NCBI GenBank assembly: GCA_029964075.1
Contig: CM057140.1
Coordinates: 11,612,643 to 11,676,642 of the forward strand
DNA from: Patiria pectinifera
Lineage: Eukaryota > Echinodermata > Asteroidea > Valvatida > Asterinidae
Reading direction: 5' to 3'
Length of the DNA: 64,000 nucleotides
Part shown: positions 12,001 through 22,171 of the stretch, piece after piece
How positions within the stretch are numbered: position 1 is the stretch's first letter
Layout of the letters: each line of letters starts with the position of its first letter
The notes under the pieces: generated by a model
The model's database searches: none
The model's input: the letters and a program-made list of their open reading frames with translations, nothing else
What the model was told of the DNA's origin: nothing
Made by a program: the position numbers and the translations under genes

Positions 12001-15000
12001 GTCAGGAGCGATTGCTGTGTACGGGTAAGTTGGTTCCAGACCAGTTACGAAAAAGTTAAACCCTAGGCCAAGTTTGGGCAAGGACCATTAGTCGACTAGT
12101 GGTTGATTTGTGACGTACCTTACGCCTGCGCACTGATAGCAACGTGCGAACGTCTCTAGTCAAAGGCTGGTCAAAATGTCATTGCAAAACTGGATCCTGG
12201 CTCTCTGCTAACGTTATGAATGCGCGCGGCTATTGGTTACCAGCGAAGCAACCAACCCCAGTAGGCTGGTTCCAAATAGTTGACTAGCGTAGTCAACCAC
12301 CGTTGACTAGACAGAGTTCGGGCAAATGTTAGTTAACCATTGGTCAACTATAGTCCTTGCGTGAACTTGGCCCTAGTTTACAGTCCTATGCCTGTGATAT
12401 CCTAAGCTAAGTCACACACTAAAGGATCTGCACCGTTGACCATTCACTGTGTTTGGGCTTATAGTAACATTCATTTGACAAATTCTATCAAATTCTCATT
12501 GCATGGAATTTCCTTGTTGGAACAAAGGGGAGGTTGCTCTTGCAAAACACTTGTAGCTCTGTAGGTTGGGAAACACAAAATGGCTTTGTTCGTTGCAGAG
12601 CTCTTTCATAAAATTCCATTCAAGTTGCCATAGTTTGCCAGCGCAGCATGTGTTTGATTCGCACTGTAACTTACCCCTACGTACCAATGGCAATTTGCTT
12701 CTAGCGAAGCAGTGGTCAACACGCCATCACGAAACTTCTGGGTCCTGACTCCCAGCTGCAAATTAAGATGCAAGCGGCTATTGCTAACCATCGATGCAAC
12801 CATGCATGGGGTCCGTTATCTGTTATCCAAGTAGACCAACCAAATAATTATGCAGATGTCTATGTAGTTGACCACTTCGCGCGGATTATTTTGACATTGA
12901 CCGGACCCAGGTGCGGGAATGTTTTTCATGAATTTCGATGCCAGACAGGTTCAGGCCGTCATCTGGGGGTAGCTCATCCTGATACTTCCAGCCTCGCTCA
13001 CTGCGAGTGGGTTGCAGACAGATATTTCTGGCCTCGCTCGTTGCGTGTTTTTCATGAGCCTCGATGCCAGACGGGTTCAGGCCATTATCTGCGGGTAGCA
13101 CGCCCTGATATTTCCAGCCTCGCTCACTGCGAGCGGGTCGCAGACACATATTGCCGGCCTTGCTCGTTGCGTTTTTTCGCAAACCTCGATGCCAGACCGG
13201 TTCAGGCCGTCATTTGCGGGGAGCACGCCCTGATATTTCCTTCCTCGCTCGCTGCGAGTGGGCCGCAGACAGATTCTTCTGGCCTCGCTTGTTGCGTGTT
13301 TATCCGTCATCCGTTCCATATACCGCAATACCTTTGCGTGATATACATGTCATCCGAAGTGAACTGGTTAAGTGACAATCACAGCATCAAATTTCTAGGG
13401 AGCTCTGGATATGAGAGTAGAATTCACAAGATGGAATCTTTACATCTGATTTTGGTCAATTCACAGAGCTATTCACAACGCCTACCAGGAACTCTGCCCA
13501 GTGTTCACCCTCCCTCTGTGCCTGGGCAAAGTGCAGGTGCCAAAGTCCATGGTGCACATCAGTTTCCAGAGGGAGGTGGTGGTAGCTATCGACCACCGCA
13601 TCATCGTGGTCTCGGAGGACAGGGGACTGCCCAGCCAGTCGGTGATGCTGAAGTACGTGGAGTTTAGCCGGGAGGTTTACACGCTGGCTGTGGTGCCGGC
13701 ATTCAACGCCAATGGAGAGTAAGTCAATTCATGATTGACTCAATGCTGTCTGTGAGGGGACAAAAAATTACAAGATAAATACAGTGGAGAGTTGATGATG
13801 CAACAAGCTCCTGCTCACTAGTGTAGATGTCTTGCCTCTCAATCACCGGGGTTGCCGATGTTGTGTGGTGGCATTCATCACGTTTCTGTTTATGTTTTGT
13901 TAACTCAATAGCTGTATTACTCTATATCATGCTTTGTATAGGCTTATTTTTCGAGTTTACTTAAGAAGCAAAGCTTGCAACTTAAGACCATTTTACAAGA
14001 ATCTGCTGATATTAAAGAAATTGGGGCAATCCAATTCTGATCCTGATGACAGTCCCATTCCAGAACCCATCGGGTCACGTGTCTCTAAAATTGTTTTATT
14101 TGACTTTTTGAATATTTTTTTAGCAAATCTTTTGAGATTTGGTGCGGCCAGGCTGAAGGTAATATCGAGATTGTCAACACCAGCAACCTGTCCATTACCA
14201 AGAGGGATCTGAACCACCAAGAGGCACTGGACTGCGTGGGCAAAGTGTCGCGCCTGGTGACCTATGACCTGGACATCATGGAGGAGATGAAGTTGCATCA
14301 CATCTGGTCGTGTGTGCAGCCAGGTAAAAAGAAATAAAAGTGAACGAAGGCAGTCTGTCAAAGATCGGTTAGAAACTTATTGGGATACTGTGGGTAGACT
14401 TTCTAATGTTTCTGTGAAAAGTCTGGGACGTTATATTATTTCCCCATTTGCCCAATATTATCAAGTGAAATATTTCAGTTACAGTTTTTAACCCCTTGAT
14501 GCCGACTGACGGCTATAGCTAACCTCCGAAATGCTTTGGTCAACTGTGAAATTTCTTCTGTGGGCAGCTGCTAGGCATATGACCGGCAAAAGAAGTGCAG
14601 CGATGCGTGTAAGCATGTGCAGTGTGGCGTAAAAGCCCAGTGGCAAGGGGTTAAAAAGTGAGAAGGAATAAAAATGAGGCTTATTGAGGATGTATGGTTA
14701 TATGTCGGTCACCTTAATTTGGACGGCAAAGATGTGCGCAAGGCACATTGGTATTGCGACCTATCGCACTGAAGTGACCCTTCCGATGTCATTTGCACAT
14801 CCTCTTGACCTTTGCTGATCGAAACTTCTGTATCGGGCTGATCATCTTCAAAACATTGGTATTGCTTTCATCGTCCAGGTCCCTTCATTTACAAGTGGAA
14901 TGTGAAGTCCAAGAAGATTGAGGGGATCCTGGATGTCATCACAGCCCTGGCTACCTGCCGGTCAAACCCCAAGCCGCGCGGCCGGACAAACCTCAGACCA

Positions 15001-15765
15001 ATGAGTGGTGAGTACAAGCCTTTGTGGAACCTGGTCTCAAAGAGCCTGAAAGAGGGAAGGACGAGGTGGGAGGGCAGTGGAAGGGTTGAAGTTATTGACC
15101 ACTTTAGTTTATGCATTGTTTTCATCATATCATGGTGTTTAAATTTAACTTGCGTAACACCCATTTTACCAAGTCCTGGTTTTGTGGATTTTGGAGTTGG
15201 AACAAGTGTGAAATATGAGGGAGACTGATTTCTATGAGACAGTAAAGGCCTGTCAGTCGACTTGAAGAGATCTCCTAGCTGTTTCAGTTTCATTTTTCTT
15301 CTTACAGTTCATCTTACGTTTCGTTTTGGAAATACAGCTATTAGGAATCAGGTCTCCTCCTTAGCCCTCTTCCGCCAGTACCTCTACATCGGCGTCTCAT
15401 CCGGCAACCTTCTCGTAGCCGACCCCCACTCCCTGAAACCCCTCTGCGTCATCAACTGCCATGAGGGACCCGTCCGCAACATCATCCCCGTGGCAACAGA
15501 GCTCTGGGCTCCCTCGGGAATGCGGGAAGATGAAGCCGCGGTAGAGGAAGTGGGAGGCCAGGACGGTGCCGTGGTGGTGACTGTCGGCCGGGGTTTCAAC
15601 GACCTCATCGGTGGTTACCCCAACTCGCCCTCCAGGGTCAAAGGTCAGGAGCGGTTGGAGTGGTACTTCCTGCTGTGGGAGACGGGCAACTGGGAGCAGG
15701 GATGCCTGCCGGGGACCAGGGGGATTGGCCCGATAGGTGCGGTGGAGAAAACCCCACGGGTGTAG
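15..15765 (+). CDS. LRRK1: LRRK1-type ROCO kinase, 5'-truncated (18 coding exons)
   Basis: Multidomain GTPase-kinase of the LRRK family; the human relatives act in cytosolic and endosomal signalling by phosphorylating Rab GTPases. Exons read: 15-129, 1562-1720, 2099-2221, 2921-3182, 4333-4468, 5121-5215, 5667-5789, 6332-6528, 6728-8416, 8607-9065, 9320-9565, 10204-10353, 11082-11289, 11790-12024, 13467-13718, 14124-14323, 14879-15007 and 15308-15765. All junctions are GT-AG and the phases join into one frame of 1,744 residues plus stop. Domain order is ROC, COR, kinase, WD40-like. It is nearer LRRK1 than LRRK2: the kinase has ENVLVWRL after the catalytic loop, GTPGYMAPEI, and VDCFSFAMFMYEL, and COR ends with the cysteine pair of LRRK1 (VPCNRCW). 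The first exon enters in mid-codon, so ankyrin and LRR repeats must lie upstream of the window. Orthology to LRRK1 is judged by eye. Confidence 0.93.
330..690. repeat. Inverted-word repeat element, GTGGAC subfamily (copy A1)
   Basis: Lies in the first LRRK1 intron of the window. The word TGTGGAC and its complement GTCCACA alternate: a 10-bp-stem hairpin at 535-562 (TTGTGTGGAC with GTCCACACAA, 8-nt loop), a second pair at 583-589 and 605-611, and a lone plus-strand word near 346-352. A close relative starts at 55650. The opening (tactaactgtggacattc, then a TTTGTTTTCATGTAG-like stretch) also resembles the GTGGAGAC element at 21797. No coding capacity. Confidence 0.7.
855..1025. repeat. Inverted-word repeat element, GAGGAC subfamily (copy B1)
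   Basis: CCCGAGGAC at 856-864, GGAGGAC near 877-883, GTCCTCGGG at 898-906, GGTCCTC near 929-935 and TGTCCTCGGG near 1007-1016 alternate in both orientations over about 165 bp. A GT-rich microsatellite precedes it (811-830). The same words recur at 55775-55862, where they again follow a GTGGAC block, so the two blocks probably travel as one composite element. Confidence 0.65.
2517..2790 (-). pseudogene. Degenerate LINE reverse-transcriptase C-terminal fragment
   Basis: On the minus strand, inside an LRRK1 intron, translation gives EGKRRVGRPHVTLKTLLEK followed by LLLAMRDRVRWRTDFVN. The RRxGRPxxTxxxxLxxD then MxDRxxWR pattern is typical of the C-terminal tail of non-LTR retrotransposon polyproteins. 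Only about 90 residues remain and no polymerase core is visible, so this is a 5'-truncated relic in reverse orientation to the host gene. The family is not assigned. Confidence 0.5.
3600..4195. other. AT-rich intronic stretch, no gene seen
   Basis: Holds a T16 run near 3599, an AT dinucleotide tract around 4020-4050 and an A-rich AATAA-type tail at 4163-4195. The last could be the tail of an old retroposon inserted in plus orientation, but no retroposon body is recognisable upstream. No coding exon is seen. Confidence 0.35.
4599..4988. mobile_element. pogo/Tigger-like MITE with TA duplication
   Basis: Starts CAGTGGAACCTCGCCATA and ends TATAGTGGCGTTCCACTG, imperfect terminal inverted repeats, each flanked by TA (4597-4598 and 4989-4990). 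The CAGTGGAACCTCGCTATA type of terminus is typical of pogo/Tigger elements of the Tc1/mariner superfamily, which duplicate TA. About 390 bp with no transposase frame: non-autonomous. It sits in the LRRK1 intron between 4468 and 5121. Confidence 0.75.
5419..5502. repeat. 10-bp tandem repeat (TATTACATTG/TATTACGTTG)
   Basis: About eight consecutive decamers differing by single transitions lie in the LRRK1 intron before exon 5667. Low-complexity and non-coding. Confidence 0.85.
9835..10066 (-). mobile_element. Diverged tRNA-derived SINE
   Basis: Read on the minus strand, a TGGCCTAGCG-like A box is followed by GTGAGTTCGAG (B-box-like), then a body with AAGGCACTAACCATTTTTGC and GTCCCGTGTGTTGTGT. 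The body matches the clearer SINE at 18691-19093 (for example CCCGTGTGTTGTGTAATGC). Inserted opposite to the LRRK1 gene, within the intron between 9565 and 10204. Confidence 0.6.
10840..10915 (+). mobile_element. Possible LINE 3' end with A-rich tail
   Basis: The stretch reads GGGCCCCAATGGAAACCGC, then GGGCATACCCTGGGTAAAG and a TAATAAAAAAAAG tail. A GGGCxACCCTGGxxAAA string just before an A-rich tail is common at the 3' ends of CR1/Jockey-type LINEs. No coding part is seen, and the family assignment is inference. Confidence 0.4.
12061..12376. mobile_element. MITE with ~45-bp terminal inverted repeats
   Basis: The left end CCTAGGCCAAGTTTGGGCAA and the reverse complement of the right end CTAGGGCCAAGTTCACGCAA stay similar for about 45 bp. 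Internal words AGTCGACTAGTGGTTGA, GTTGACTAGCGTAGTCAACC and TTAACCATTGGTCAAC are further inverted copies of one another, giving a strongly self-folding element of about 316 bp. Part of its interior recurs in diverged form at about 12710-12810. It lies in the LRRK1 intron 12025-13466. Confidence 0.65.
12868..13371. mobile_element. TTAA-ended MITE with an internal ~126-bp triplication
   Basis: Left end TTGACCACTTCGCGCGGATTA and right end GAACTGGTTAA match the ends of the shorter relative at 44625-44880 and a solo left end at 23042 (TTAACCACTTTGCG). TTAA at the ends suggests a piggyBac-like mechanism. The core unit beginning GATGCCAG occurs three times, at 12937, 13063 and 13188 (period 125-126), against once in the 44625 copy. 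The triplication accounts for a 299-residue open frame across it, which is not a gene. Confidence 0.7.
14488..14654. mobile_element. Short piggyBac-like MITE with TTAA ends
   Basis: TTAACCCCTTGATGCC at the left and GGCAAGGGGTTAA at the right form near-perfect terminal inverted repeats flanked by TTAA. The 167-bp interior has no open frame. It lies in the LRRK1 intron before exon 14879. Confidence 0.75.
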
Positions 15766-15892
15766 GGTGAATGTGAAAGAGCGCCCTCTGTTGTCAGAGA
15801 TGATGCAGCATCATGATAATCTGCGCACCTGTAAAATAACATCAAGTGACTGTTAAGTCATTTTTTATTTTGGTTTGGCTGAATGAAATGTT

Positions 15893-16094
15893 ATTAAAAT
15901 ATTGTTTTAAATTATTTTATTATATTTTGAATGTATAATAGAATATATTTTTCATAACTTGAAATGCTGTTTTTGTGTAATTGTTGAAAATATGTGGTCA
16001 ATTGCATTTTTAAAATCCAGTCTTCTTTTTCTTGAACAATTTTTATGCTGGGAATATAATATCTAGCCTATTATATGTTTAGTTTTGCAATAAA
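15893..16094 (+). terminator. Candidate polyadenylation signals of the LRRK1-like gene
   Basis: ATTAAA at 15893-15898 and AATAAA at 16089-16094 lie 128 and 324 nt after the stop codon in AT-rich sequence, which fits a short 3' UTR. Which one is used cannot be told from the sequence. Confidence 0.5.
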
Positions 16095-16773
16095 TTCCTG
16101 ATGCCTGTTAATAACCTGTACTGTCATTGGCACAATTAATGTCAATGCATCAGTATGGAGGATAAAGATATATATTTTTGCATGGGTAGTAATAAAAATA
16201 CAATTAAATTTGGTGCACGATAGATTTTTATGATACATGCAATATTACAGTCAATTTGTGTCGGTTGTATCCTAATGTAGTCGGTTTATATATTTTTAAA
16301 TGATGAATTGGATTTGATATCAATAACAGTAAATTTGCATTTGAGCTGTAAAAAAGAAAGAAATTGTCACACAATTGTAACCACTGTTAATACATCCGTC
16401 GGATTATAAATGCAAGTGTAAAATTTTAAATTATTATTAAATGCAATTATACATTATTTAAATACATATTTTGCTGAAGCATATTTTATTCTGTATTTTA
16501 TACAGTTTGTAGAATAACTTAGCATTGTAAATGTATAGAAATGTGCGTCCAAGATGGGACTTATTTAAAAATGTATTCGAAGGCATGTACATTGTTAAAA
16601 TGTATCGAAATAATATTGGACAGAATCTGTAAATCTGAAGGCTTGGTGTTGTAAATATGATACATGAGACAAGGTGGGGTACTTTTGGTGTACTTATGTA
16701 CATTAGTGTCCTCCATAATTTGCCTTGGTGCTTTCGATAATTTGCATTGGTGCAATTTCCATTTTTGGCCTAA

Positions 16774-17045
16774 TAGGCCATCAGCCTCGGTCCAAAATTT
16801 TGGCAGCCGGTATCAAATGAGGGGGATAACCTTCATAGCGGTTTTTGGCAAGGTGTACACCTCCAGATTTGGAAAATATGTGATAGCATTGCAACGGTGG
16901 CAGTTTTTGGGGTGTTATCACCCTTTTTTCAAAATGGCCATCAAAATGCCTGTTACCACCCGAGGGGCGGTATACCTTGTGCATGCGCACTATAATCATT
17001 TATGCCCTGATTTGATACTGACCAAACACCCAGGCTGATGGCCTA
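16774..17045. mobile_element. PIF/Harbinger-like MITE with TAA duplication
   Basis: A perfect 14-bp terminal inverted repeat, TAGGCCATCAGCCT at 16774-16787 and AGGCTGATGGCCTA at 17032-17045, is flanked on each side by TAA (16771-16773 and 17046-17048). A 3-bp TWA duplication with GGCC-containing ends is the PIF/Harbinger signature. 272 bp, no transposase frame; located in the spacer between LRRK1 and ENPP. Confidence 0.75.
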
Positions 17046-17048
17046 TAA

Positions 17049-18690
17049 GTTATTACTCTTTGTTCTGACATATTTTCTTGACAAAAAAGTTACGTGGTGT
17101 AAAGGTGGTATTTGTTCCATTTACCAGAGAAATCATCCGAAGCGGTAGTTTTAAAGAAGAAAAGGAATAATGTCAACTATTCTTTTGTCAATTTAATTCT
17201 TAACACTTCCCATCTCTCTCAATGAACATGAAAATTGCAAAGAGCCCTGATTTACGTAGTATTTTTTTTCAACGACATCATCCTGATGTTAACTTTGAAG
17301 CCGTATAATGATCATCTTGAATTGACTTTGGCTCTACATCATGACAGTGAAATGTTAACCCTTTTGAATGTTTGTGTGAAACATGTCAATGTGCATTTAC
17401 TGTTGGGAAGTTGTCTCCTGATAACAAGGTTTGAAAAGCTCTGGTCGTGCACATGCGTCATTCTAGGCTGCAGTACATCTAGATTGGCAAGTGCGTTAAG
17501 TGCTCTTTTAGTGTTTCACGGAGACACATCTTCATCAGGTTACTTGACAAATTTTTAATTGCAATATCAATAACCATTGTACATACCTAAAACAACCTCT
17601 CAAAGGAAAGCAGGTTGTTCAGAAACTAGATTTTAAAGGGTTTTATCGTAAAAGGTCACTTGATGTTTAGTAATACAAAATGATGAATTTCTTACCAAGC
17701 TTTTTTTCTGCTATTTGCCAAGTTTTTGTATCAATCGGCTTCATTTGAGTGTAGAAACCATTTGCCTATTGACATCAACTACCAAAGTGTATTAGAAATT
17801 ACGTAGTGCAATATAAATTTTGTATTAAACAAACGTTGTATTTGCTGAAAGTAGCGCAATAATTTCTCCATTGTTCATTTCAAGAGTTGCAAGAGTGTGT
17901 GCATGTGAAGGTAAGTTGTGAAAAATGTTGGAAACTTGTTTTACCGTAAAGGTGTTTTTACCTTTAAAAGTAAACATGGAAAAGAAACAGATTATTTTCA
18001 GGGGTGGTTTAAGGCAAATTATACAAACTTACTGCAGACCTTCAAGGGTTCTGGGGACCTTGGGGATCCTCAAACCCTCTTGCAGATTTTTCGTTGATTT
18101 TCCATTTTGCCCCTATCTCTGCCCTGGCATACAGTTTCATACACAATGCTGTTGTGGGTCATATTCACGAGTCGGCCATATTGAACTCAAAGTGAGGTCA
18201 AATCTTCATTTTTGGAACTTGCAAAGAGAAATGAAAGCAATGACATAAATGTTAACTACACATTCTACCAGTCTACTCTGATGAATAATTTTAAATTTGT
18301 GATTAAGCATACCCTAATGTTTTTAAGCCACAAAAAAAAATGAAAGCGAGGCTAGAGTGTATAAATGGTCTGGCATCATCCCATTCAACAGTTCCCAATT
18401 AATAAAATACATTCAGGGAACCCGACCAAAATGGCCTCGTTTAAATAAGGTCCATGTGCCGTCCCATTCTTTTTTTGGCAAGTTACAGATGTCCTTCCCT
18501 CAGAGTCCCCTGGGCCCTTGCAAGGGATTCCTTTGCTCATCAGATAAAATAACGAGGGGTCATAGCCCCTCGTTATCGCTTATCATCATCCCACACATTC
18601 CTAGACCCCCAGCTCGTTCCTCAGGAGTGAAACAAGGGCCCCTGTGACTTTCTGGAACTACCTGTGGGTGGTGCCGTACATATCTTTGGG
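17049..18690. other. Intergenic, no gene seen
   Basis: AT-rich sequence without recognisable exons. A short inverted repeat AACGAGGGG/CCCCTCGTT lies at 18551-18576. Nothing on either strand could be tied to a protein family. Confidence 0.5.
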
Positions 18691-19093
18691 GCACTGTGGT
18701 CCAGTGGTTACGGTGTTTGACTCTGTGCCGTGGTACATGGGTTCGAACCCTGACCGTGGGAACATGGTGCTTGTACTCTTAAGCAAGGCACTTTACCATT
18801 ATTGCTTCATCCTTCGGATAGGACATAAAGCTGTAGGTCCCGTGTGTTGTGTAATGCACGTTTAAGAACCCAGTAACACTTACCGCTAGAAGGGGCTCCA
18901 TTGCCTCTGTGTTTCTGGCAGTGGCTGCAATATGCGCCGCAGCACCTTGTAAACCATTATTAGGTGCTACATAATGGGTCTCGCATTTCTCATAAGCTTT
19001 ATTTACCTTTCTTTAACAACAGACATGTTCTCCAGTGCCTTGAGTACCTAATTGTTGGTAGATACGTGCGCTATATAAGACTGTTATTATTAC
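18691..19093 (+). mobile_element. tRNA-derived SINE, clearest copy (family 1)
   Basis: The head is tRNA-like: TGGTCCAGTGG (A box) near 18697 and a perfect B box GGTTCGAACCC at 18740-18750, the pol III internal promoter. The body contains AAGCAAGGCACTTTACC and CCCGTGTGTTGTGTAATGC, and the 3' end is GCGCTATATAAGACTGTTATTATTA, a short ATT-repeat tail of the kind borrowed from LINEs. About 400 bp. Related copies are at 9835 (minus) and, more distantly, 58738 (plus). Confidence 0.85.
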
Positions 19094-20995
19094 CTTTACA
19101 ACAATGGTGAACTAGGACAAAACAATCATTTTAAACTACAGTACAACTTGGCACTTAGACCTTTGGTTTTATTTCATCATTACACATAGTTAAGGCACAA
19201 TTACATGTAAAGGAAATAAAAGCTATATATAGAAGTATAATCAAAATCTAAAGCATACTTTCAATTAAAAGAAAATAAATAACAATTGAAATAATACAAC
19301 TTGCCACTTGTACTGCATGCTAATTACAGAATTCGGTTGGAAATAACTAAATTATCCTGGGCCCTGTTAATTAGAAGGTTAATTACCAAACAAGAAATTG
19401 CTAACTGGCATGATGAAATGTTAACCCCTTTTGTAAAATTTTATTTTGTGGGGCCCGTAAGGGTGACAGGGCTCGGTGCTAATAATTTTTGAGTTTTGAT
19501 CTGGGAAATATAAAATGCTGATTAAAAAGCTTTTTTGGAAATGGAAATATAATCAATATATAACTGTTAAATTGAATAATGCCAAAGAAAAAAGTTATAT
19601 GGACAATTCCCCCTGCAAATAGAAAAACAATTTTTTTAAAAACCATAAATACATTGAACTTTTTGTGGGATAAAAAAAACCAACTATCCCCTCAAAAATC
19701 TCAGCATATCTCGACCGTGCTTCCTTATGATCTTAATTTTACCAACAAAGGTTCACGTCAATTCTCCCAAACAAAAACAGCACACAAATACATTGTTACG
19801 ACAAATTTAAATATTAAAAAGCGAATAAAAGATTAATAGCAGGTGAGCTCTGATGTCAATTTTACATATATGCCAACAATTAAAATCTAATACCTAAATA
19901 GAATTCTATGTTAAAATTGTGTTTGTTAAACAGATGGTAACATGTATATCACTCTTTTAATTAAACAATAGTCGACAAAGGATACCAGCAGAAACGTAAT
20001 TGGAAATAACCATTACAATGTACAGTCAGAGAATCCAAAAATGCACTTAAAAGCAGAGTAAATCATTTGCAGCTATCCAAAAAGTAACTTGACGCAATTG
20101 TTGTTGAAAAGCCTACTTGGTTTAAAGACTAGTTATTTATCACAATCAATTTTCTGTGAAAGTGTTGACACGACGCACCCACACGTACATATTTTCTTGG
20201 AGAATAATTCACTGAGCTATAACTTTATCAGGTTAGTTATTAAGCACCTGTCTTTAGATTTTGAGCACTTTTGTTGCTTCAAATGAAACAATCTAAAAAA
20301 TGATGTGGCCTGACGTTGCGAACTTAGCAAGTTCTTCTTCAGAGGCTAAAACAGAAAAGGAAACAATTTCACAACTGATAAACGATCTACCCTACCTTTA
20401 AAATTAGGCATTACTTGTTGCAGGGGTCAGAAATGGATTTGGCCAATAAACCTGCAAACGAAAACACCAATGAAATTTTCTGCATGAAGATTGTAGTGTT
20501 TCTGAACATTTAATGTAAATTTGAATAAGGCGTAAGCTCCAAGTCATTAAAAACTTCTTTCGCCTGAAAAATTGTTAGAGATAAATTTACTTCAATCGTT
20601 GACTCCTTTGACAGTGTATATATACATGTACTCTTGCTTAAAAAAATCAAGAACATTTACCCAACTGGGCATTTGCAGCTACTGACATGACTGAAAACAC
20701 ATTTTTTTGGCAGACAATTTAAGAGTACACTCAAACCTAGACACGTTATTTTACCGCATACAATGTTAAACCCAAGAATGATGGCAGCCATGATACAATT
20801 AAATTAATGCTCATAATATTGCACTTTCCCAATCATTAATTCCATGCATTGAAAGGCAGCAATTGGCAGACAGCCAACTACATTATATAATAAACCATAT
20901 GATTACTGAGGCACCTAATATGCAGAAGCCAAATCGCGAGTGTAGTCTTAATACTCTGTCTCACAAAATCCAGCAGATCTTTCGGATCACTATTA
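19094..20995. other. Intergenic, no gene seen
   Basis: Very AT-rich, with many short open frames but none with recognisable protein features. No terminal-repeat element could be closed here. Confidence 0.5.
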
Positions 20996-21350
20996 AGGCC
21001 CCCCCAAAAAAGTCTCCGGTTTCTGGTATGGAGCTTGCCCAAAAAGTGGTGCGGCGACGCGGCTTTTTATTTTTTCACCTGATATTTTTTGCTTCAAATG
21101 TCGGCTGATGACTGCAAATGGTGCCCGACTAAACTTAGTGCAAATATATGGGTCAGAGAGCCAGTACATAAAGCTTATTCTGATATAAAATCTAAAAACA
21201 CGTTAAAATAAAAATTGTGCAGCAGCAGGATTCCAGTCAAACCAGTGACTTTGGCGGTTTTTTGAAAAAAAAACTTTTCATTTTTGGCTTTTCATTTTGC
21301 AGAAGCGTGATGGGCTACGGCGGCCGCCTTGCCATACCAGACTATGGGCA
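20996..21350 (-). mobile_element. TIR element family 'GGTTTCTGGTATG', copy 1
   Basis: Begins after TTA with AGGCCCCCCCAAAAAAG and GGTTTCTGGTATGGAGC, runs through GGTGCGGCGACGCGG and ends with CCATACCAG. The same about 355-bp sequence occurs in the opposite orientation at 42833-43194 and 53721-54084. Its ends are inverted copies of each other (AAAAAG...GGTTTCTGGT), so it is a non-autonomous DNA transposon. The right end of this copy is eroded. Confidence 0.7.
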
Positions 21351-21796
21351 CCATCAGATATTATACAAATAATGAATGCGAGTGCAATGAGGAAGAATAA
21401 TTTCATGAGGTGACAGATGCAATGTTTCATCTGTCACTGAATGAAATTATTCCTTCCACTGCAGGAATGTGAAGCATTAGTTATTTGTTTTATACAACGC
21501 CTGAAAAAAAATCCTCGTTATCTGATTAGTCAGAGCCGTCAAAAGCATCACCCTGCAAGTGAAGTTCTATTTCACCATGGAATAGAACGAGTAATTCAAT
21601 CACACGTCACTGAAACGTCCCTCCAATGAGATGATTCATTGAGGTGTTGTATACAAATTTATATATGACTTTGCACATGTTGCATTTGTACAGGCTTTAA
21701 AATGGTAACTTAAGTGCAGGTAAAAATTCATACCAATTACATGTACCGGTAGCACATTTAGACCATGTAAGTGTGAACAACAGTAAAACACACACA

Positions 21797-22130
21797 TACT
21801 GACATTTGTATTCTTGTGGAGACATTTCTTTGTTCTCGTGTAGTAAAGTTTTCGAGTTTGAAAGTGAAGTTTCAAAATGCTCTTATTTTAACCAGAATTA
21901 ATTTCCTTGGCTGAAATTCGGACTTAATATCCCTTTTCTAAAACTCTTCCACTTGCGACAGATCAACCCACCTTGGAAATTCCTAGTTTTTGAGTAAAAT
22001 CCATATATCTATTTCGTGAAAATCTTGTGGAGACGTATTCATCTATAGAAATTGCCCTTTGGAGATGTATACAATCTTTTGTTCCCTATTGTGTGCACGT
22101 CTCCAGAGGGCACGGTGTATCAGATCACGC
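21797..22130 (+). repeat. Inverted-word repeat element, GTGGAGAC subfamily (copy C1)
   Basis: TTGTGGAGAC occurs near 21815 and 22025, TTTGGAGATG near 22060, and the complement CGTCTCCAGAG near 22098. The whole stretch is nearly identical, apart from a small indel, to the reverse complement of 34828-35143. A CA microsatellite follows at 22157-22171. No coding capacity. Confidence 0.8.
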
Positions 22131-22171
22131 AAACATGTACTGTGTACAACAGTTAACACACACACACACAC

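Larger units (their letters stand above)
11790..15765 (+). other. WD40-like C-terminal exons of the LRRK1-like gene
   Basis: Exons 11790-12024, 13467-13718, 14124-14323, 14879-15007 and 15308-15765 encode the beta-propeller-like tail. Blade-like strings include MWLGLTSGAIAVYG, IWCGQAEGNIEIVN, IYKWNVKSKK and LYIGVSSGNLLVADP, spaced as in LRRK propellers. The stop is TAG at 15763-15765. The last exon has two in-frame acceptors 30 nt apart, after 15307 and after 15337. The polypyrimidine tract favours the first, which I used. Confidence 0.85.

Noticed and set aside
12768..13667. 299-residue plus-strand open frame
   Set aside because: It is produced by a triplicated 126-bp transposon unit and then overlaps the LRRK1 exon at 13467 in another frame; no protein features.
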